Assembly (NCBI RefSeq): GCF_000330705.1
Contig: NZ_ANAM01000006.1
Location: 186,001-250,000 of the forward strand
From: Salinicoccus carnicancri Crm
GTDB taxonomy: Bacteria > Bacillota > Bacilli > Staphylococcales > Salinicoccaceae
Direction: 5' to 3'
DNA length: 64,000 bases
The translations under genes were made by a program, and so were the position numbers. Numbering within the stretch: position 1 is the stretch's first letter; the number at the start of each line of letters is the position of its first letter. Under the pieces are notes generated by a model. It was not told where the DNA came from and did no database searches. It worked only from the letters and a program-made list of their open reading frames with translations. Shown piece after piece: positions 1-10,276 of this stretch.

Positions 1-531
1 GACCTTAAAAATGTCCAGGAAATCTACCACCTGTTCCTGGACTATTTCGGGGAGGAACAGGTTGAGCTGGTGCACGGGCGCATGAAACCGGCAGAAAAGA
101 ACGAAGGCATGGGTAGATTTGAGCGGCTCGAGAAGCCGGTCCTCGTCTCTACAACAGTAATCGAAGTCGGCATAAATGTTCCGAATGCAACATATATGGT
201 GATCTTCAATGCCGAACGCTTCGGCCTCTCGACACTGCATCAACTGCGCGGCAGAGTCGGCAGAAGTGATATGCAGAGCTACTGTGCCCTCATCAGCGAT
301 CCGAAAACCGAGAATGCGAAGCAGAGGATCGATATAATGACGTCCACGACGGATGGTTTCGAGCTCAGTGAACAGGACCTTGAGATGCGGGGCCCCGGCG
401 ACTACTTCGGCGTCAGACAAAGTGGTCTGCCCGAATTCAAGGTTGCAGATCTTGCTGAAGATTACCGGATTCTCGAGCATGCACGTCTCAGTGCCATCGA
501 ACTGTCCGGAGAAATGAGGAAAGAGACATGA
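1..531 (+). CDS. recG: ATP-dependent DNA helicase RecG, C-terminal part (partial at window edge)
   Basis: The reading frame is open from the first base and gives the last 176 residues of RecG, the helicase that remodels stalled replication forks and Holliday junctions. Helicase motif V ([12 protein letters not shown]) and motif VI (HQLRGRVGR) are visible, followed by the typical C-terminal stretch ending after [11 protein letters not shown]. The N-terminal wedge domain and Walker motifs lie outside the window. The stop codon overlaps the start of the sortase gene by four bases (ATGA), which suggests coupled translation. recG immediately upstream of fapR is standard in staphylococci, so the identity is well supported by both sequence and context. 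Confidence 0.95.
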   Translation, partial: DLKNVQEIYHLFLDYFGEEQVELVHGRMKPAEKNEGMGRFERLEKPVLVSTTVIEVGINVPNATYMVIFNAERFGLSTLHQLRGRVGRSDMQSYCALISDPKTENAKQRIDIMTSTTDGFELSEQDLEMRGPGDYFGVRQSGLPEFKVADLAEDYRILEHARLSAIELSGEMRKET

Positions 532-1172
532 GGCTATTCCTGAGGATGGTCGGTGTCGCGATGATAATTTCAGCTGCCGTCCTTTTTTTCTGGCAGGATA
601 TACGCGAATTTTTCACCGACAGGGTCAATGACCGTATCATCGAGGCCTATCAGAATGGTGAGTCGTCGGTGGACGTCGGACGGTTCGAATCGATGATTAC
701 CGGTGTCAGCCCGGAAGCCGGGGATGAAGGTGAGGATGCCCGCGGGGACATCGATATCGGTGAAGGGATGGCCGGTGTATTGAAAATAGACTCCGCCGGC
801 ATCAATGAACCGGTATTCGAGGGACCTGTCACCGAGGATAAGATGAAAAGCGGCATTTCATTTGTGCATGAAAGGGACCATCTTGAGATGCAGAACATAC
901 CGATTGCCGGCCACCGCGTTGAAGGTGCCGGCATCCGTTTCAACTACCTGGACCGGGCGTCGGTCGGTGACCGGATTGAATTCATGACTGAGGACGGCAC
1001 ACGGGTATACGAGATCACTGATATATTTGATGTGAATCCATCCCAGGTGGAAGTCATGGACCAGCGGAAGGGTGAGCCGCAACAGCTTACACTGATCACA
1101 TGCGAGGACTACAACCCGGAGACGCTTCTTTTCGAAAAAAGGATGATCGTGAAAGCGACTATAGTGGAATGA
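528..1172 (+). CDS. srtA: Class A sortase (housekeeping SrtA type)
   Basis: This 214-residue protein has one N-terminal membrane anchor (about residues 8-22) and an extracytoplasmic sortase domain from about residue 85. The catalytic triad is readable: His129 in IAGH, Cys192 in LTLITCEDY, and Arg205 in FEKRMIV. These match the S. aureus SrtA active-site blocks closely. The enzyme would cleave LPXTG proteins between Thr and Gly and attach them to lipid II. The ATG overlaps the recG stop by four bases and follows an AGGAAAGAG ribosome site, so it probably shares the recG transcript. A strong terminator follows. In S. aureus srtA lies elsewhere, so its place between recG and fapR is unusual. Confidence 0.93.
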   Translation: MRLFLRMVGVAMIISAAVLFFWQDIREFFTDRVNDRIIEAYQNGESSVDVGRFESMITGVSPEAGDEGEDARGDIDIGEGMAGVLKIDSAGINEPVFEGPVTEDKMKSGISFVHERDHLEMQNIPIAGHRVEGAGIRFNYLDRASVGDRIEFMTEDGTRVYEITDIFDVNPSQVEVMDQRKGEPQQLTLITCEDYNPETLLFEKRMIVKATIVE

Positions 1173-1179
1173 AAGTTAA

Positions 1180-1214
1180 AATGGTTACTTCCAGAGGGAA
1201 GCAGCCATTTTTTT
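1180..1214 (+). terminator. Rho-independent terminator after srtA
   Basis: A 13-pair stem (1180-1192 with 1197-1209, including two G-U pairs) and a four-base loop are followed by a T run. It separates recG-srtA from the FapR operon. Confidence 0.85.
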
Positions 1215-1236
1215 GTGCCCTTTATATCAATTTTAT

Positions 1237-1265
1237 TTGAAATCAGAAAGTCACTTATATATACT
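1237..1265 (+). promoter_or_regulatory. Sigma-A promoter of the fapR operon
   Basis: A -35 box TTGAAA (1237-1242) and a -10 box TATACT (1260-1265) are separated by 17 bases. The predicted start is near 1272, inside the FapR operator. Confidence 0.8.
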
Positions 1266-1269
1266 GATG

Positions 1270-1286
1270 TTAGTACCAACTACTAA
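1270..1286 (+). promoter_or_regulatory. FapR operator
   Basis: The 17-base sequence TTAGTACCAACTACTAA is an inverted repeat (TTAGTA, five-base spacer, TACTAA). It matches the conserved FapR-binding site of Bacillus and Staphylococcus. It starts four bases after the -10 box and covers the expected transcription start, so bound FapR would block initiation. Known biology: malonyl-CoA releases FapR. Confidence 0.9.
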
Positions 1287-1299
1287 ATGAGGTCATCAC

Positions 1300-1881
1300 A
1301 TGGCAAGATACAAAAAAAGGGAACGGCAGGAACTCCTTTTGGAGAAAGTATCCACAGATCCTTTCCTGACTGATGAAAAGCTGAGCGAAGTTTTTGAAGT
1401 CAGCATACAGACGATCCGCCTGGACCGCCTCGAACTCAACATCCCTGAACTCAGGGAGCGCATCAAACACGTTGCGAGGGAAGAGACGGAAAAGATAAGG
1501 AGCCTATCACTGCAGGAAGTCATCGGTGAAATAATCGATATAGAACTGAACGATCATGCACTGTCGCTGTTCATAGTGGAAGACGGGCATGTATTCCAGA
1601 AGAATAAGATTACCCGGGGACACTATCTTTTTGCCCAGGCGAATTCGCTGTGTGTCGCTGTGATTGATGAGCCGCTGGCACTGACGAAGTCAGCCGATAT
1701 AGAATTCACGCGGGCATCGAAGCTCGGTGACAAGGTGATTTCCAAAGCGGTGGTTGAGAAGATGGATGGGCATAGGGCGATAATCACCGTTACATCCAGA
1801 GTGGAACAGAGGCTTGTCTTCAAGGGGCGGTTTGAAATGTATTACACAGATGAAACTGATGAAGGTGAAAAATATGGTTAA
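1300..1881 (+). CDS. fapR: Transcription factor FapR, regulator of fatty acid biosynthesis
   Basis: FapR is a repressor of fatty acid and phospholipid genes whose ligand is malonyl-CoA. The 193-residue length fits the family. The first 60 or so residues form a DeoR-type helix-turn-helix ([18 protein letters not shown]), followed by a linker helix and a C-terminal hot-dog effector domain ending in [11 protein letters not shown]. The ATG follows a GAGGT ribosome site. A promoter and FapR operator lie directly upstream, so autoregulation is expected. The gene overlaps plsX by eight bases and heads the fapR-plsX-fabD-fabG operon, the arrangement found in Bacillus and Staphylococcus. Confidence 0.96.
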   Translation: MARYKKRERQELLLEKVSTDPFLTDEKLSEVFEVSIQTIRLDRLELNIPELRERIKHVAREETEKIRSLSLQEVIGEIIDIELNDHALSLFIVEDGHVFQKNKITRGHYLFAQANSLCVAVIDEPLALTKSADIEFTRASKLGDKVISKAVVEKMDGHRAIITVTSRVEQRLVFKGRFEMYYTDETDEGEKYG

Positions 1882-2854
1882 AGTGGCAGTAGATCTGATG
1901 GGCGGCGACAACGCCCCTGCTGAAATTGAAAAGGGTGTCCTGGCCGCCGTCGGGGAAGATGAATCACTGGAAGTGAAGCTGTATGGCACAAAAGGTGCAT
2001 ATACGGGGGATCACCCACGTGTCGAATTCATAGAAGTGACGGAAAAAATAGAGTCGGATGACGATCCTGTCCGTTCTGTCAGAAGAAAAAAGGACAGTTC
2101 GCTTGTCAGGGCCTGCAAGGCGGTCAAAGACGGAGAGGTCACGGCATGCATCTCGGCAGGAAACACCGGGGCGCTGATGAGTGCCGGCCTTTTTGTCGTC
2201 GGGCGCATCCGGGGAATCGAACGGCCGGCGATCGGCACCCTGCTGCCGAGCACTGACGGACGCGGCATGATGCTTTTGGATATGGGCGCAAATGCTGAAA
2301 ACAAACCGAAGCATCTCGAACAGTTTGCTTTAATGGCGGATATATACATGCGTGAAATTGCCGGGCGTGATAATCCGACGGTGGGCCTGGTCAATAACGG
2401 CAGTGAAGAGAACAAGGGCAGTGAATTGACCAAGGAGACATTCAAACTGCTCCGGGAGAGCGATGTGAATTTCATCGGCAACTTTGAAACGCGTGATATC
2501 CTCTCAGGGGATGTCGATATCGCTGTGACGGACGGTTTTACGGGAAATGTCGTACTGAAGACGATTGAGGGAACGGCTTCTGCGCTCATGAGTGAAATCA
2601 AGGACGTTTTCCTCAAGAGTACAAAGAACAAGATGGTCGCAATGGTCCTTAAAAATGATTTCAGGGCCGTGAAGGACCTGCTGGATTACAGACAGTACGG
2701 CGGCGCACCGCTGCTTGGGCTTGATGGTAATGTGCTCAAGGCACACGGGTCCAGCGACTCTGTCGCCATCGTCTCAGCCCTCAGGCAGGCAAGGAAGATG
2801 GCGGATTCACAGGCCATCTCAAAAATCAAAGAGAGAATCGAGGAGAATGCATGA
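1874..2854 (+). CDS. plsX: Phosphate acyltransferase PlsX
   Basis: PlsX makes acyl-phosphate from acyl-ACP, the first step of the PlsX/PlsY route to phosphatidic acid, at the cytoplasmic face of the membrane. The family signature DLMGGDNAP is at residues 7-15, and the 326-residue length is normal. I chose the ATG at 1874 because it has a GAAGGTG ribosome site six bases upstream and starts the conserved MVKVAVD block. In-frame ATGs at 1814, 1850 and 1859 would add residues that lie inside fapR. Four-base overlap with fabD indicates coupling. Confidence 0.96.
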   Translation: MVKVAVDLMGGDNAPAEIEKGVLAAVGEDESLEVKLYGTKGAYTGDHPRVEFIEVTEKIESDDDPVRSVRRKKDSSLVRACKAVKDGEVTACISAGNTGALMSAGLFVVGRIRGIERPAIGTLLPSTDGRGMMLLDMGANAENKPKHLEQFALMADIYMREIAGRDNPTVGLVNNGSEENKGSELTKETFKLLRESDVNFIGNFETRDILSGDVDIAVTDGFTGNVVLKTIEGTASALMSEIKDVFLKSTKNKMVAMVLKNDFRAVKDLLDYRQYGGAPLLGLDGNVLKAHGSSDSVAIVSALRQARKMADSQAISKIKERIEENA

Positions 2855-3756
2855 AACGACTGATACTATTTCCGGGACAGGGCGCCCAGTACAGCGGGAT
2901 GGCAAAAGACATCTATGAATCATCTTCAGAAGGCCGCACAGTTCTGGACGAAATTTTCATGAACGTGGATTTTGATCTGAAATCGATCATGTTCGAAGAA
3001 GATTCCCGTCTCAACCAGACGGAATACACACAGCCGGCATTGTTTGCCCACAGCATGGCGGTGCTTGCTGCCACCGGCATCAAAGGTGACATGGTCCTCG
3101 GGCACAGCCTGGGCGAGCTCCCTGCCCTTGTGCATGCAGGTGTGCTGAACATACAGGACGGCATCAGGATCGTCGCGAAGCGCGGAGCGCTCATGAGCGA
3201 GTCAGAGGGCGGCGGCATGGCTGCCGTCATCGGCATGGAGCTTGCGGATCTCAAGGAGTTATGCGATGAATTGTCCACGGAAGACCGGCGAGTACAGCCT
3301 GCCAACCTGAATGCACCGGATCAGACGGTGGTTTCGGGTGATGCATCACTGGTTGAAGAATTCGCAGTGAAAGCGAAGGAACGCGGTGCGAGACGTGTCA
3401 TGCCGCTCAACGTCTCGGGGGCATTCCACTCCCATCTGATGGAGGATGCCAAAAGGGAATTCAGCAGGTTCGTGTCGGACATCGAATTCAGTGCGCCGGT
3501 CATACCGGTGATCCAGAATGTGTCCGCGAAGCCGGAGACGGAACCGGATGTCATCAAGGCACAGCTCATTGAACAGATGACAAGTCCTGTCCGTTTCACC
3601 GAGTGTGTCCAGGCAGCGGTGTCAGAAGGAGCAGAGGAAGCGGTGGAAGTCGGACCCAAGAAAGTCCTGAGCGGACTGATGAGAAAAATAGACCGTTCCG
3701 TAAATACGGTGAATATCGATACGATGGAACAGGCAAAGGAGTTTCTGAATGAGTAA
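2851..3756 (+). CDS. fabD: Malonyl-CoA:ACP transacylase
   Basis: FabD transfers malonyl from CoA to acyl carrier protein, supplying the extender unit for fatty acid elongation. The LFPGQGAQ motif is near the start, the nucleophile elbow GHSLGE is at residues 84-89 (Ser86), and the probable catalytic His193 sits in GAFHSH. At 301 residues it is slightly shorter than the usual 308-310. Its start overlaps the plsX stop and its end overlaps fabG by eight bases, as expected for a tightly coupled operon that also consumes the FapR ligand malonyl-CoA. Confidence 0.96.
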   Translation: MKRLILFPGQGAQYSGMAKDIYESSSEGRTVLDEIFMNVDFDLKSIMFEEDSRLNQTEYTQPALFAHSMAVLAATGIKGDMVLGHSLGELPALVHAGVLNIQDGIRIVAKRGALMSESEGGGMAAVIGMELADLKELCDELSTEDRRVQPANLNAPDQTVVSGDASLVEEFAVKAKERGARRVMPLNVSGAFHSHLMEDAKREFSRFVSDIEFSAPVIPVIQNVSAKPETEPDVIKAQLIEQMTSPVRFTECVQAAVSEGAEEAVEVGPKKVLSGLMRKIDRSVNTVNIDTMEQAKEFLNE

Positions 3757-4483
3757 AATTGCATTGGTAACCGGTGCTTCACGCGGTATAGGGAAAAGTA
3801 TCGCACTCAGCCTCGGTAAAGAGTATACTGTTATCGTGAACTATTCCGGTTCGAAGGAAAAAGCGGATGAGACGGTGCGCAGGATCGCTGAAGCCGGCGG
3901 TTCGGCAGAGGCATACCAGTGTCACGTGCAGAACCATGATGATGTCAAGACGATGATCAAATACATCGCGGACACCTACGGCTCAATCGACCTCGTCGTC
4001 AACAATGCAGGAATCACCAAAGACAATCTTCTTATGAGGATGAAGTCCGACGAATGGGACCAGGTGATCGATGTGAACTTAAAAGGCGCATTCAATGTGA
4101 TACAGAGTGTATCGAGGACGATGATCCGGCAGAAGGCCGGCAGAATCATCAATATCTCAAGCATCGTCGGCTCTTTGGGCAATCCGGGGCAGACTAACTA
4201 TGTTGCGTCCAAGGCCGGCATCGACGGCATCACGAAATCGGCGGCGCGTGAGCTGGCGCCCAAAGGAATTACGGTCAACGCTGTTGCCCCGGGCTTCATC
4301 GAAAGTGATATGACGGATGTCCTGTCTGAGGATATAAGAAACCAGATGCTCTCCCAGATACCGCTCAATCATTTCGGTACCGGGGAGGATATTGCGGAGA
4401 CTGTGAAGTTCCTTGCATCGGATGCTGCAAAGTACATCACAGGCCAGACCATCCATGTAAACGGCGGTATGTACATGGGGTAG
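3749..4483 (+). CDS. fabG: 3-oxoacyl-ACP reductase
   Basis: FabG reduces 3-oxoacyl-ACP to 3-hydroxyacyl-ACP with NADPH in type II fatty acid synthesis. This 244-residue short-chain dehydrogenase has the nucleotide-binding TGASRGIG at residues 8-15, NNAG at 85-88, and the catalytic set Ser138, Tyr151 and Lys155. The C-terminal [12 protein letters not shown] is typical of FabG. It sits between fabD and acpP with an eight-base overlap upstream, the standard arrangement. A second, more divergent SDR in this window (58928-59614) is not FabG. Confidence 0.96.
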   Translation: MSKIALVTGASRGIGKSIALSLGKEYTVIVNYSGSKEKADETVRRIAEAGGSAEAYQCHVQNHDDVKTMIKYIADTYGSIDLVVNNAGITKDNLLMRMKSDEWDQVIDVNLKGAFNVIQSVSRTMIRQKAGRIINISSIVGSLGNPGQTNYVASKAGIDGITKSAARELAPKGITVNAVAPGFIESDMTDVLSEDIRNQMLSQIPLNHFGTGEDIAETVKFLASDAAKYITGQTIHVNGGMYMG

Positions 4484-4516
4484 GACCTGTGCTATTATTG
4501 GAGGGAGGTGAATTTG

Positions 4517-4753
4517 ATGGCAAACTTTGATAAAGTAAAAGACATTATTGTCGACAAACTTGGTATTGATGAAGAGAAAGTGACTCAGGAAGCATCTTTC
4601 AAAGATGACCTCGGCGCTGACTCTTTGGATATTGCTGAATTGGTTATGGAGCTCGAAGACGAATTCGAAATGGAAATTCCGGATGAGGAAGCTGAAAAGA
4701 TCAACACAGTAGGCGATGCTCTTAACTACATTGACAAATTGGAAGCAAACTAA
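4517..4753 (+). CDS. acpP: Acyl carrier protein
   Basis: This 78-residue acidic protein carries the acyl chain during fatty acid synthesis. The 4'-phosphopantetheine attachment site DSL is present, with Ser36 as the modified residue in [10 protein letters not shown]. The ATG at 4517 follows a strong GGAGGGAGGTG ribosome site; the in-frame GTG at 4508 falls inside that site and is rejected. The strong ribosome site fits the high copy number of ACP. A perfect terminator follows the gene and ends the FapR operon. Confidence 0.97.
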   Translation: MANFDKVKDIIVDKLGIDEEKVTQEASFKDDLGADSLDIAELVMELEDEFEMEIPDEEAEKINTVGDALNYIDKLEAN

Positions 4754-4755
4754 TC

Positions 4756-4789
4756 ATAAAATCCACTTTCCGGAGTGGATTTTATTTTT
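4756..4789 (+). terminator. Rho-independent terminator after acpP
   Basis: A perfect 12-pair stem (4756-4767 with 4774-4785), a TTCCGG loop and a T run close the fapR-acpP operon before rnc. Confidence 0.93.
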
Positions 4790-4848
4790 GTGTGAAAACT
4801 TTTATTAAACGGTATATTCATTTAGAATAAGGTGATGGAGTGAACGTT

Positions 4849-5616
4849 ATGGAATTTAAGGAAATAGAAAGTATAATTGAAAAAGATGATCATGCCAAAG
4901 CGGGGCTTGCATCCTTCCGCAGGGAACTGGCAGGTTTTCTTGAACGGACGGATCTTGCGGCCGGGGATGAGGCACTCTATGTTCAGGCCTTCATGCACAG
5001 CTCATATATAAACGATCTGCAGCTCAATAAGATCCATAATAACGAGAGACTGGAATTTCTCGGCGATGCAGTACTAGAATTGATGGTTTCAGACTATATA
5101 TACAACAGGTTCAGTGAATTGCCGGAAGGCGATCTTACAAAGCTGAGAGCCAATATCGTGTGTGAACCCTCACTTGTAGTATTCGCCTCTAAACTGCGCA
5201 TGGAGCCGCTCATCATGCTCGGCCGCGGAGAGGAAAAGACTGGTGGCAGGAAACGGCCTTCCATAATATCCGATACTTTCGAGGCATTTCTCGGTGCGCT
5301 CTATCTGGATCAGGGGAGCCCGGCTGTATGGACGTTCCTTGAGAAGTTTGTCTTCCCCGAAGTGAAGGATGCGAAGTATAATGCAGTAGTGGATTACAAG
5401 ACAGCGCTGCAGGAGCATATGCACAGGAATTACCGTAAAGCAGTGGAATACAAGCTCATAGAGGCGACGGGACCGAGCCATGACAAGACATTTGTCACAG
5501 GCGTCTATATGGAGGGCAGGATGATCGGAAAAGGCTTCGGGCGGTCCAAAAAAGAATCTGAACAGCGTGCTGCCGAACAGGCATTGAGTGAAACGGATGG
5601 CGGGGAGAATCACTGA
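4849..5616 (+). CDS. rnc: Ribonuclease III
   Basis: RNase III cleaves double-stranded RNA in rRNA precursors and antisense duplexes. The catalytic signature NERLEFLGD is at residues 65-73, and a double-stranded RNA binding domain occupies roughly residues 180-250. Length is 255. The ATG at 4849 has GGAG eight bases upstream; the GTG at 4840 overlaps that site and is less likely. The stop overlaps the smc start (TGATG), a coupling also found in Bacillus and Staphylococcus. The upstream gap has only weak promoter-like boxes. Confidence 0.95.
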   Translation: MEFKEIESIIEKDDHAKAGLASFRRELAGFLERTDLAAGDEALYVQAFMHSSYINDLQLNKIHNNERLEFLGDAVLELMVSDYIYNRFSELPEGDLTKLRANIVCEPSLVVFASKLRMEPLIMLGRGEEKTGGRKRPSIISDTFEAFLGALYLDQGSPAVWTFLEKFVFPEVKDAKYNAVVDYKTALQEHMHRNYRKAVEYKLIEATGPSHDKTFVTGVYMEGRMIGKGFGRSKKESEQRAAEQALSETDGGENH

Positions 5617-8600
5617 TGGTATATTTGAAAGCGATAGAGGCCCACGGCTTCAAATCATTTGCGGATAAAGTGAATATCAAATTCGATTCGGGTGTGACGG
5701 CAGTCGTCGGCCCGAATGGCAGCGGCAAAAGCAATATCACGGATGCGATCCGCTGGGTGCTCGGCGAACAGTCGGCCCGGACCATACGCGGTGTGAAGAT
5801 GGAGGATGTCATCTTCAACGGCACATCCGGCAGGAAGGCCATGAACTATGCGCAGGTAGGTCTCGTGCTGGACAACAAATCCCGCAAACTGGCAATAGAT
5901 GCGGATAAAGTGACCATCACACGAAAACTCTACAGGAACGGTGACAGTGAGTACTACATCAATGAGGACAAATGCAGGCTGAAGGAAATCAACGAGCTTT
6001 TCCTCGATTCCGGCCTCGGGAAAAACGCCTATAACATCATTTCCCAGGGGGAGGTCGATGAAGTGCTGAAGGCGCGGCCTGAACAGCGCAGAAGCCTGAT
6101 TGAAGAGACTGCTGGCGTGATGAAATACAAACTGAGAAAGAAAGAGTCGGAAAAGCGGCTCGAAGACACCGCACAGAACCTGAACCGTGTGAATGATATC
6201 ATACAGGAGCTTGAATCCCGCGTAACGCGGCTCGAGCGGGAAAGTGCGGTTGCCGAAGAATACCTGGCGCTCAAAGAAGAGATGAGCCGCAGCGATATTG
6301 AAGTGACAGTCTACGACATCAATGCCCTCGCAAACCTCCTCCACAAGGAGGAGGCGGCTTATCACGCAACAGAGAAGAGAACTTCTGAATGCCGGGATGC
6401 GCTGGAAGAGATGAACCGGAAAATGTCGGAGCTCCGGGGCGCCCGTGACAAATATGACAGTGAAAACAAAGAGCTGAACAACCGGCTTGTTGAACTGTCC
6501 AAACGTCTTGAGAATACCAGCGGGCGTATCGATCTCTACAAAGAACGCAAAACCAACAAAGGACAGCTGGTGGAAGAACTCAAGGTACGTCTCTCTGAAC
6601 AGAATTCGAGGGTTGAGTCCCTCGACGCCCAAAAGGCTGAGGTGGACGGTACAGCTGAATCACTGAATGCGCGTGCATCACAGCTTAAAAGCTCCCTTGA
6701 AGAGTCGAAGGAGCAGCAACGCTATCTTACAGAGGATCAGGGAGAAGAAATTGAACAGCTCAAAGACAGCTATTATGATCTGATGGTGGAGAAGACGACG
6801 CTCGAGAATGACCGGCGCCGGGAAGAGACGGAACAATCCCGTCTCGACGGCAGTCTGCGCCAGAAAGAGGAACGTCTCGCAATACTCAGGCAGGATTATG
6901 AAAAAGAGGCCGCGGATCACGGGGGCCTGGTTGAGGAGAAAGAGAAGACCAAGGCAGAGCTTGAGGAGGCAAGGGAGAGATACCTTGCTGAAAAAAAGGC
7001 GCTCACAGAGCTCAACCGGAAATACGATGAAGAGCAGGAAAAGCTGCATAAGGCAAAACGTTTCATCGAGCAGCAGGCTTCAAAGCTTGAAATGCTCAAA
7101 AATATGCAGAATGAATACCGCGGCTACTATCCGGGTGTCCGTGCCATCCTGAAAAATCGGGACAGGGTGGGCGGTGTGCGCGGCTCGGTAGGTGAACTGA
7201 TCTCGACTGAGAACAGATATATGGCGGCGCTTGATACTGCACTGGGTGCCCAGGCGCAGAACATAATCATGGTCAGTGAACAGGATGCCAAAAAGGCAAT
7301 CAGCTATCTCAAGGAGAAAAAAAGCGGCTTTGCCACATTCCTGCCGATGGATGTCATCCGTCCGAGATCACTTTCCGGAGATATACGCCGGCAGGTTGAA
7401 AACTCGCATATAGAGGCACAGGTCCTTGCCGACATCGCGGTCGCAGACCATGACATCAGCGATGTCGTCCATCATCTGCTGGGGACGACGATTGTTACAG
7501 AAAACATAGACGATGCAGGTGCCCTTGCAAGGCAGATCAACCACCGTGCGCGCATCGTCACCCTGGACGGTGAGACAATCATGCCCGGCGGTGCGATGAG
7601 CGGCGGCTCGAAGAATACAAAAGGTTCCATCATCGAGAGCCAGAGGGAAATGGCGGAAACAAAAGAGAAGCTTTCGGAATACGAAGGAAAACTCGAACGT
7701 CTGAAAACGGTCGTCAGCAATCTCGGCGAAGAAGTTTCGGGACAGATGGAAAAAGTGTCAAAACAGGAGAGTGCGGGCGAAAAGCTTGCCGAAAGGCACG
7801 AGGAGGCGGAATCTGCTGCTAACAGGCTGGGCTATCAGCTCGAGGCGAAAACGGAAACCATGGCGGTGCTTGAAGATGAACTGAAATCACTCGGACGCAC
7901 GGAGGAAGTGCGTGACTACGCCGGTCTTATCAAGGAGGCGGAGGAAAAGCTGGCCGGACTCGACGAACGCATTCGCCTGATGAGCGCGTCCGACAAGGAG
8001 AAGAAAGAGAAACTGGCTTCCCTCACTGATGAAGCGCACGCTGCCGAGCGTGAGTATACAGCAGTCAAAGAACGCATCAGCTACAACAGTGCTGAGCAGG
8101 AAAGGATTGCCTCAGAGCTTGAAGCGGCGCGTGAAGCGGTCAGGGAGACAGAATCGCAGCAGCAGATGATCTCAGAAGACCTTGAAGGCATGGATATTGA
8201 TGCCCTGGAGAAGGAGAAGCGGGAACTCTCTCTGGAGGTGGAAAAACTGTACGAGAAGACGGATGCCATATCCGGCCGCCAGCATGAAATCAGGATGGAA
8301 TATAACGAAATCACGGAAAAGCGTGACCGGATTTCCAAAGAGCTTGAAGAATGTCAGGAAATATTGCGTAATCATACAGGCAAAAAAGAGAAGCTGGATG
8401 TTAAAATGGAACAGAAGATTGAATATCTTTCCGAAAACTACAGGCTCACCTATGAAAGAGCGAAAGAGGAATATGATGATTTTTCTGATATCGATCAGAA
8501 ACGTATGCAGATTTCACTCAATAAGAAAAGCATCGAGGAACTCGGCCCTGTGAACCTGGGGGCCATCGAGGAATTCGAACGTGTCAATGAACGCTACAGC

Positions 8601-9170
8601 TTCCTGAAGACACAGGAGGCGGATTTGCTGGAAGCGCGTTCGACACTGCTTGAAGTGATCAGTGAAATGGACGGGGAAGTCGCTGTCAGATTCAGGGAGG
8701 CCTTCCGGCAGGTTAATGAACACTTCGGCGAAGTGTTCAAGGAGATGTTCGGCGGCGGACAGGCGGAGCTTAGGCTTACGGATGAAGATGACTATCTGGA
8801 ATCCGGTGTGGAGATCTATGCCCAGCCGCCCGGCAAGAAGCTGTCATCACTGTCGCTGCTCTCAGGCGGCGAACGCGCGCTGACTGCGATCAGTCTGCTG
8901 TTCAGCATATTGAAAGTGCGCGTGAGTCCATTCATCATCCTGGATGAGGTGGAGGCGGCACTGGATGAATCGAACGTATTGCGCTATGCGAAATATTTGA
9001 AACAGCTTGCGGAAAATACACAGTTCATCGTCATCACCCACAGAAAGGGCACAATGGAAGAGAGTGACCGGCTGTTCGGTGTGACGATGCAGGAGCGCGG
9101 TGTCAGCCAGCTCATAAGTGTTGACCTTAAGAACTACGAAGAAAAAGTGAGAGAGGAAGAGACGGTGTGA
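5616..9170 (+). CDS. smc: Chromosome segregation ATPase SMC
   Basis: SMC is the coiled-coil ATPase of bacterial condensin and acts with ScpA and ScpB in chromosome compaction and segregation. The 1184-residue protein has Walker A GPNGSGKS at residues 32-39, a long first coiled coil, a hinge near residues 510-660 (AALDTALGAQAQNIIMV), and a second coiled coil. The C-terminal head has the ABC signature LSGGERAL and Walker B FIILDEVEAALDE. Length and domain order are typical. It overlaps rnc by one base and ftsY by four. Confidence 0.97.
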   Translation: MVYLKAIEAHGFKSFADKVNIKFDSGVTAVVGPNGSGKSNITDAIRWVLGEQSARTIRGVKMEDVIFNGTSGRKAMNYAQVGLVLDNKSRKLAIDADKVTITRKLYRNGDSEYYINEDKCRLKEINELFLDSGLGKNAYNIISQGEVDEVLKARPEQRRSLIEETAGVMKYKLRKKESEKRLEDTAQNLNRVNDIIQELESRVTRLERESAVAEEYLALKEEMSRSDIEVTVYDINALANLLHKEEAAYHATEKRTSECRDALEEMNRKMSELRGARDKYDSENKELNNRLVELSKRLENTSGRIDLYKERKTNKGQLVEELKVRLSEQNSRVESLDAQKAEVDGTAESLNARASQLKSSLEESKEQQRYLTEDQGEEIEQLKDSYYDLMVEKTTLENDRRREETEQSRLDGSLRQKEERLAILRQDYEKEAADHGGLVEEKEKTKAELEEARERYLAEKKALTELNRKYDEEQEKLHKAKRFIEQQASKLEMLKNMQNEYRGYYPGVRAILKNRDRVGGVRGSVGELISTENRYMAALDTALGAQAQNIIMVSEQDAKKAISYLKEKKSGFATFLPMDVIRPRSLSGDIRRQVENSHIEAQVLADIAVADHDISDVVHHLLGTTIVTENIDDAGALARQINHRARIVTLDGETIMPGGAMSGGSKNTKGSIIESQREMAETKEKLSEYEGKLERLKTVVSNLGEEVSGQMEKVSKQESAGEKLAERHEEAESAANRLGYQLEAKTETMAVLEDELKSLGRTEEVRDYAGLIKEAEEKLAGLDERIRLMSASDKEKKEKLASLTDEAHAAEREYTAVKERISYNSAEQERIASELEAAREAVRETESQQQMISEDLEGMDIDALEKEKRELSLEVEKLYEKTDAISGRQHEIRMEYNEITEKRDRISKELEECQEILRNHTGKKEKLDVKMEQKIEYLSENYRLTYERAKEEYDDFSDIDQKRMQISLNKKSIEELGPVNLGAIEEFERVNERYSFLKTQEADLLEARSTLLEVISEMDGEVAVRFREAFRQVNEHFGEVFKEMFGGGQAELRLTDEDDYLESGVEIYAQPPGKKLSSLSLLSGGERALTAISLLFSILKVRVSPFIILDEVEAALDESNVLRYAKYLKQLAENTQFIVITHRKGTMEESDRLFGVTMQERGVSQLISVDLKNYEEKVREEETV

Positions 9171-10276
9171 GCTTTCTTAAACGATTGAAAGACAGATTCC
9201 AGCCAAGCAGGGAGAAAGAGGCTGCCGGAAAGTCGGTGGAGGAACAGAATGAGAAACTCGATGACGGGCTGATCAGCATCGAGGAATTCGAGGAATGGGA
9301 GCAGGAACAGATCGGCTATAAATTCAAAGCCGGTCTTGAGAAGAGCCGTGAGAAGTTCCAGAATGAAATCAATGAACTGATGGCGCGCTACCGTACGGTG
9401 GATGAGGACTTCTTCGAAGCTTTGGAGGAGGTCCTGATCGGAGCTGATGTCGGTTTCAACACTGTGATGGAACTGACGGATGAACTGCGCCATGTGGCGA
9501 AGGTTGAGAATATCACTGAAAGCCGTGACCTCAAGGAGACAATCGTTGAAAAGATGGTCGAAATCTATGAGCGTAATGACGACCTTCCCGAAACGGTCAA
9601 TATACAGGAGGATGACCTGACAGTCATTCTTGTTGTCGGCGTGAACGGCGTCGGCAAGACGACGAGCATCGGCAAACTCGCCTACAAATACAAGCAGGAA
9701 GGCAAAAATGTCATGCTTGCCGCCGGCGATACTTTCCGTGCCGGGGCGATCAACCAGCTGAAGGTATGGGGGAGCCGTGTGGATGTGGACGTTATCAGCC
9801 AGTCAGAGGGCAGCGACCCGGCAGCAGTCATGTTCGATGCCATCAATGCTGCAAAAAAACGCGGGACGGATGTGCTGATCTGTGATACTGCAGGACGGCT
9901 GCAGAACAAAGGTAACCTGATGAATGAACTTTCCAAGATGAAGAACGTCATCCAGAAAACCGTACCTGACGCACCGCATGAATCACTGCTTGTACTGGAT
10001 GCCACAACCGGACAGAACGCTCTGAGCCAGGCCAAGGCTTTCAAGGAAGTGACGGATGTATCCGGGATCGTCCTGACAAAGCTCGACGGCACCGCAAAAG
10101 GCGGGATCGTGCTCGCCATCAGAAATGAGCTTGGCATCCCTGTCAAATTCGTCGGACTCGGTGAACAGCTGGATGACCTGCAGGAATTCAGTGCAGAGAA
10201 CTATGTTTACGGACTGTTTGCTGATATGATATCAAATGCAGAGGAACTGGATGATTCAGGCGGGGATGATGTATAA
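9167..10276 (+). CDS. ftsY: Signal recognition particle receptor FtsY
   Basis: FtsY is the membrane-associated GTPase that receives the SRP-ribosome complex. The 369-residue protein has a charged N-terminal region, then the NG domain with P-loop GVNGVGKT (residues 158-165), DTAGRLQNK and the guanine motif [10 protein letters not shown]. The start is a GTG that overlaps the smc stop by four bases and follows GAGAGGAAGAG. It is grouped with ylxM and ffh, so the main SRP protein parts are encoded together, as in other Firmicutes. The SRP RNA is not in this window. Confidence 0.96.
   Translation: MSFLKRLKDRFQPSREKEAAGKSVEEQNEKLDDGLISIEEFEEWEQEQIGYKFKAGLEKSREKFQNEINELMARYRTVDEDFFEALEEVLIGADVGFNTVMELTDELRHVAKVENITESRDLKETIVEKMVEIYERNDDLPETVNIQEDDLTVILVVGVNGVGKTTSIGKLAYKYKQEGKNVMLAAGDTFRAGAINQLKVWGSRVDVDVISQSEGSDPAAVMFDAINAAKKRGTDVLICDTAGRLQNKGNLMNELSKMKNVIQKTVPDAPHESLLVLDATTGQNALSQAKAFKEVTDVSGIVLTKLDGTAKGGIVLAIRNELGIPVKFVGLGEQLDDLQEFSAENYVYGLFADMISNAEELDDSGGDDV

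Noticed and set aside
5655-6632. 325-codon open frame on the minus strand
   Set aside because: It is the reverse of the strongly conserved SMC N-terminal head and coiled coil, so it is a shadow frame.
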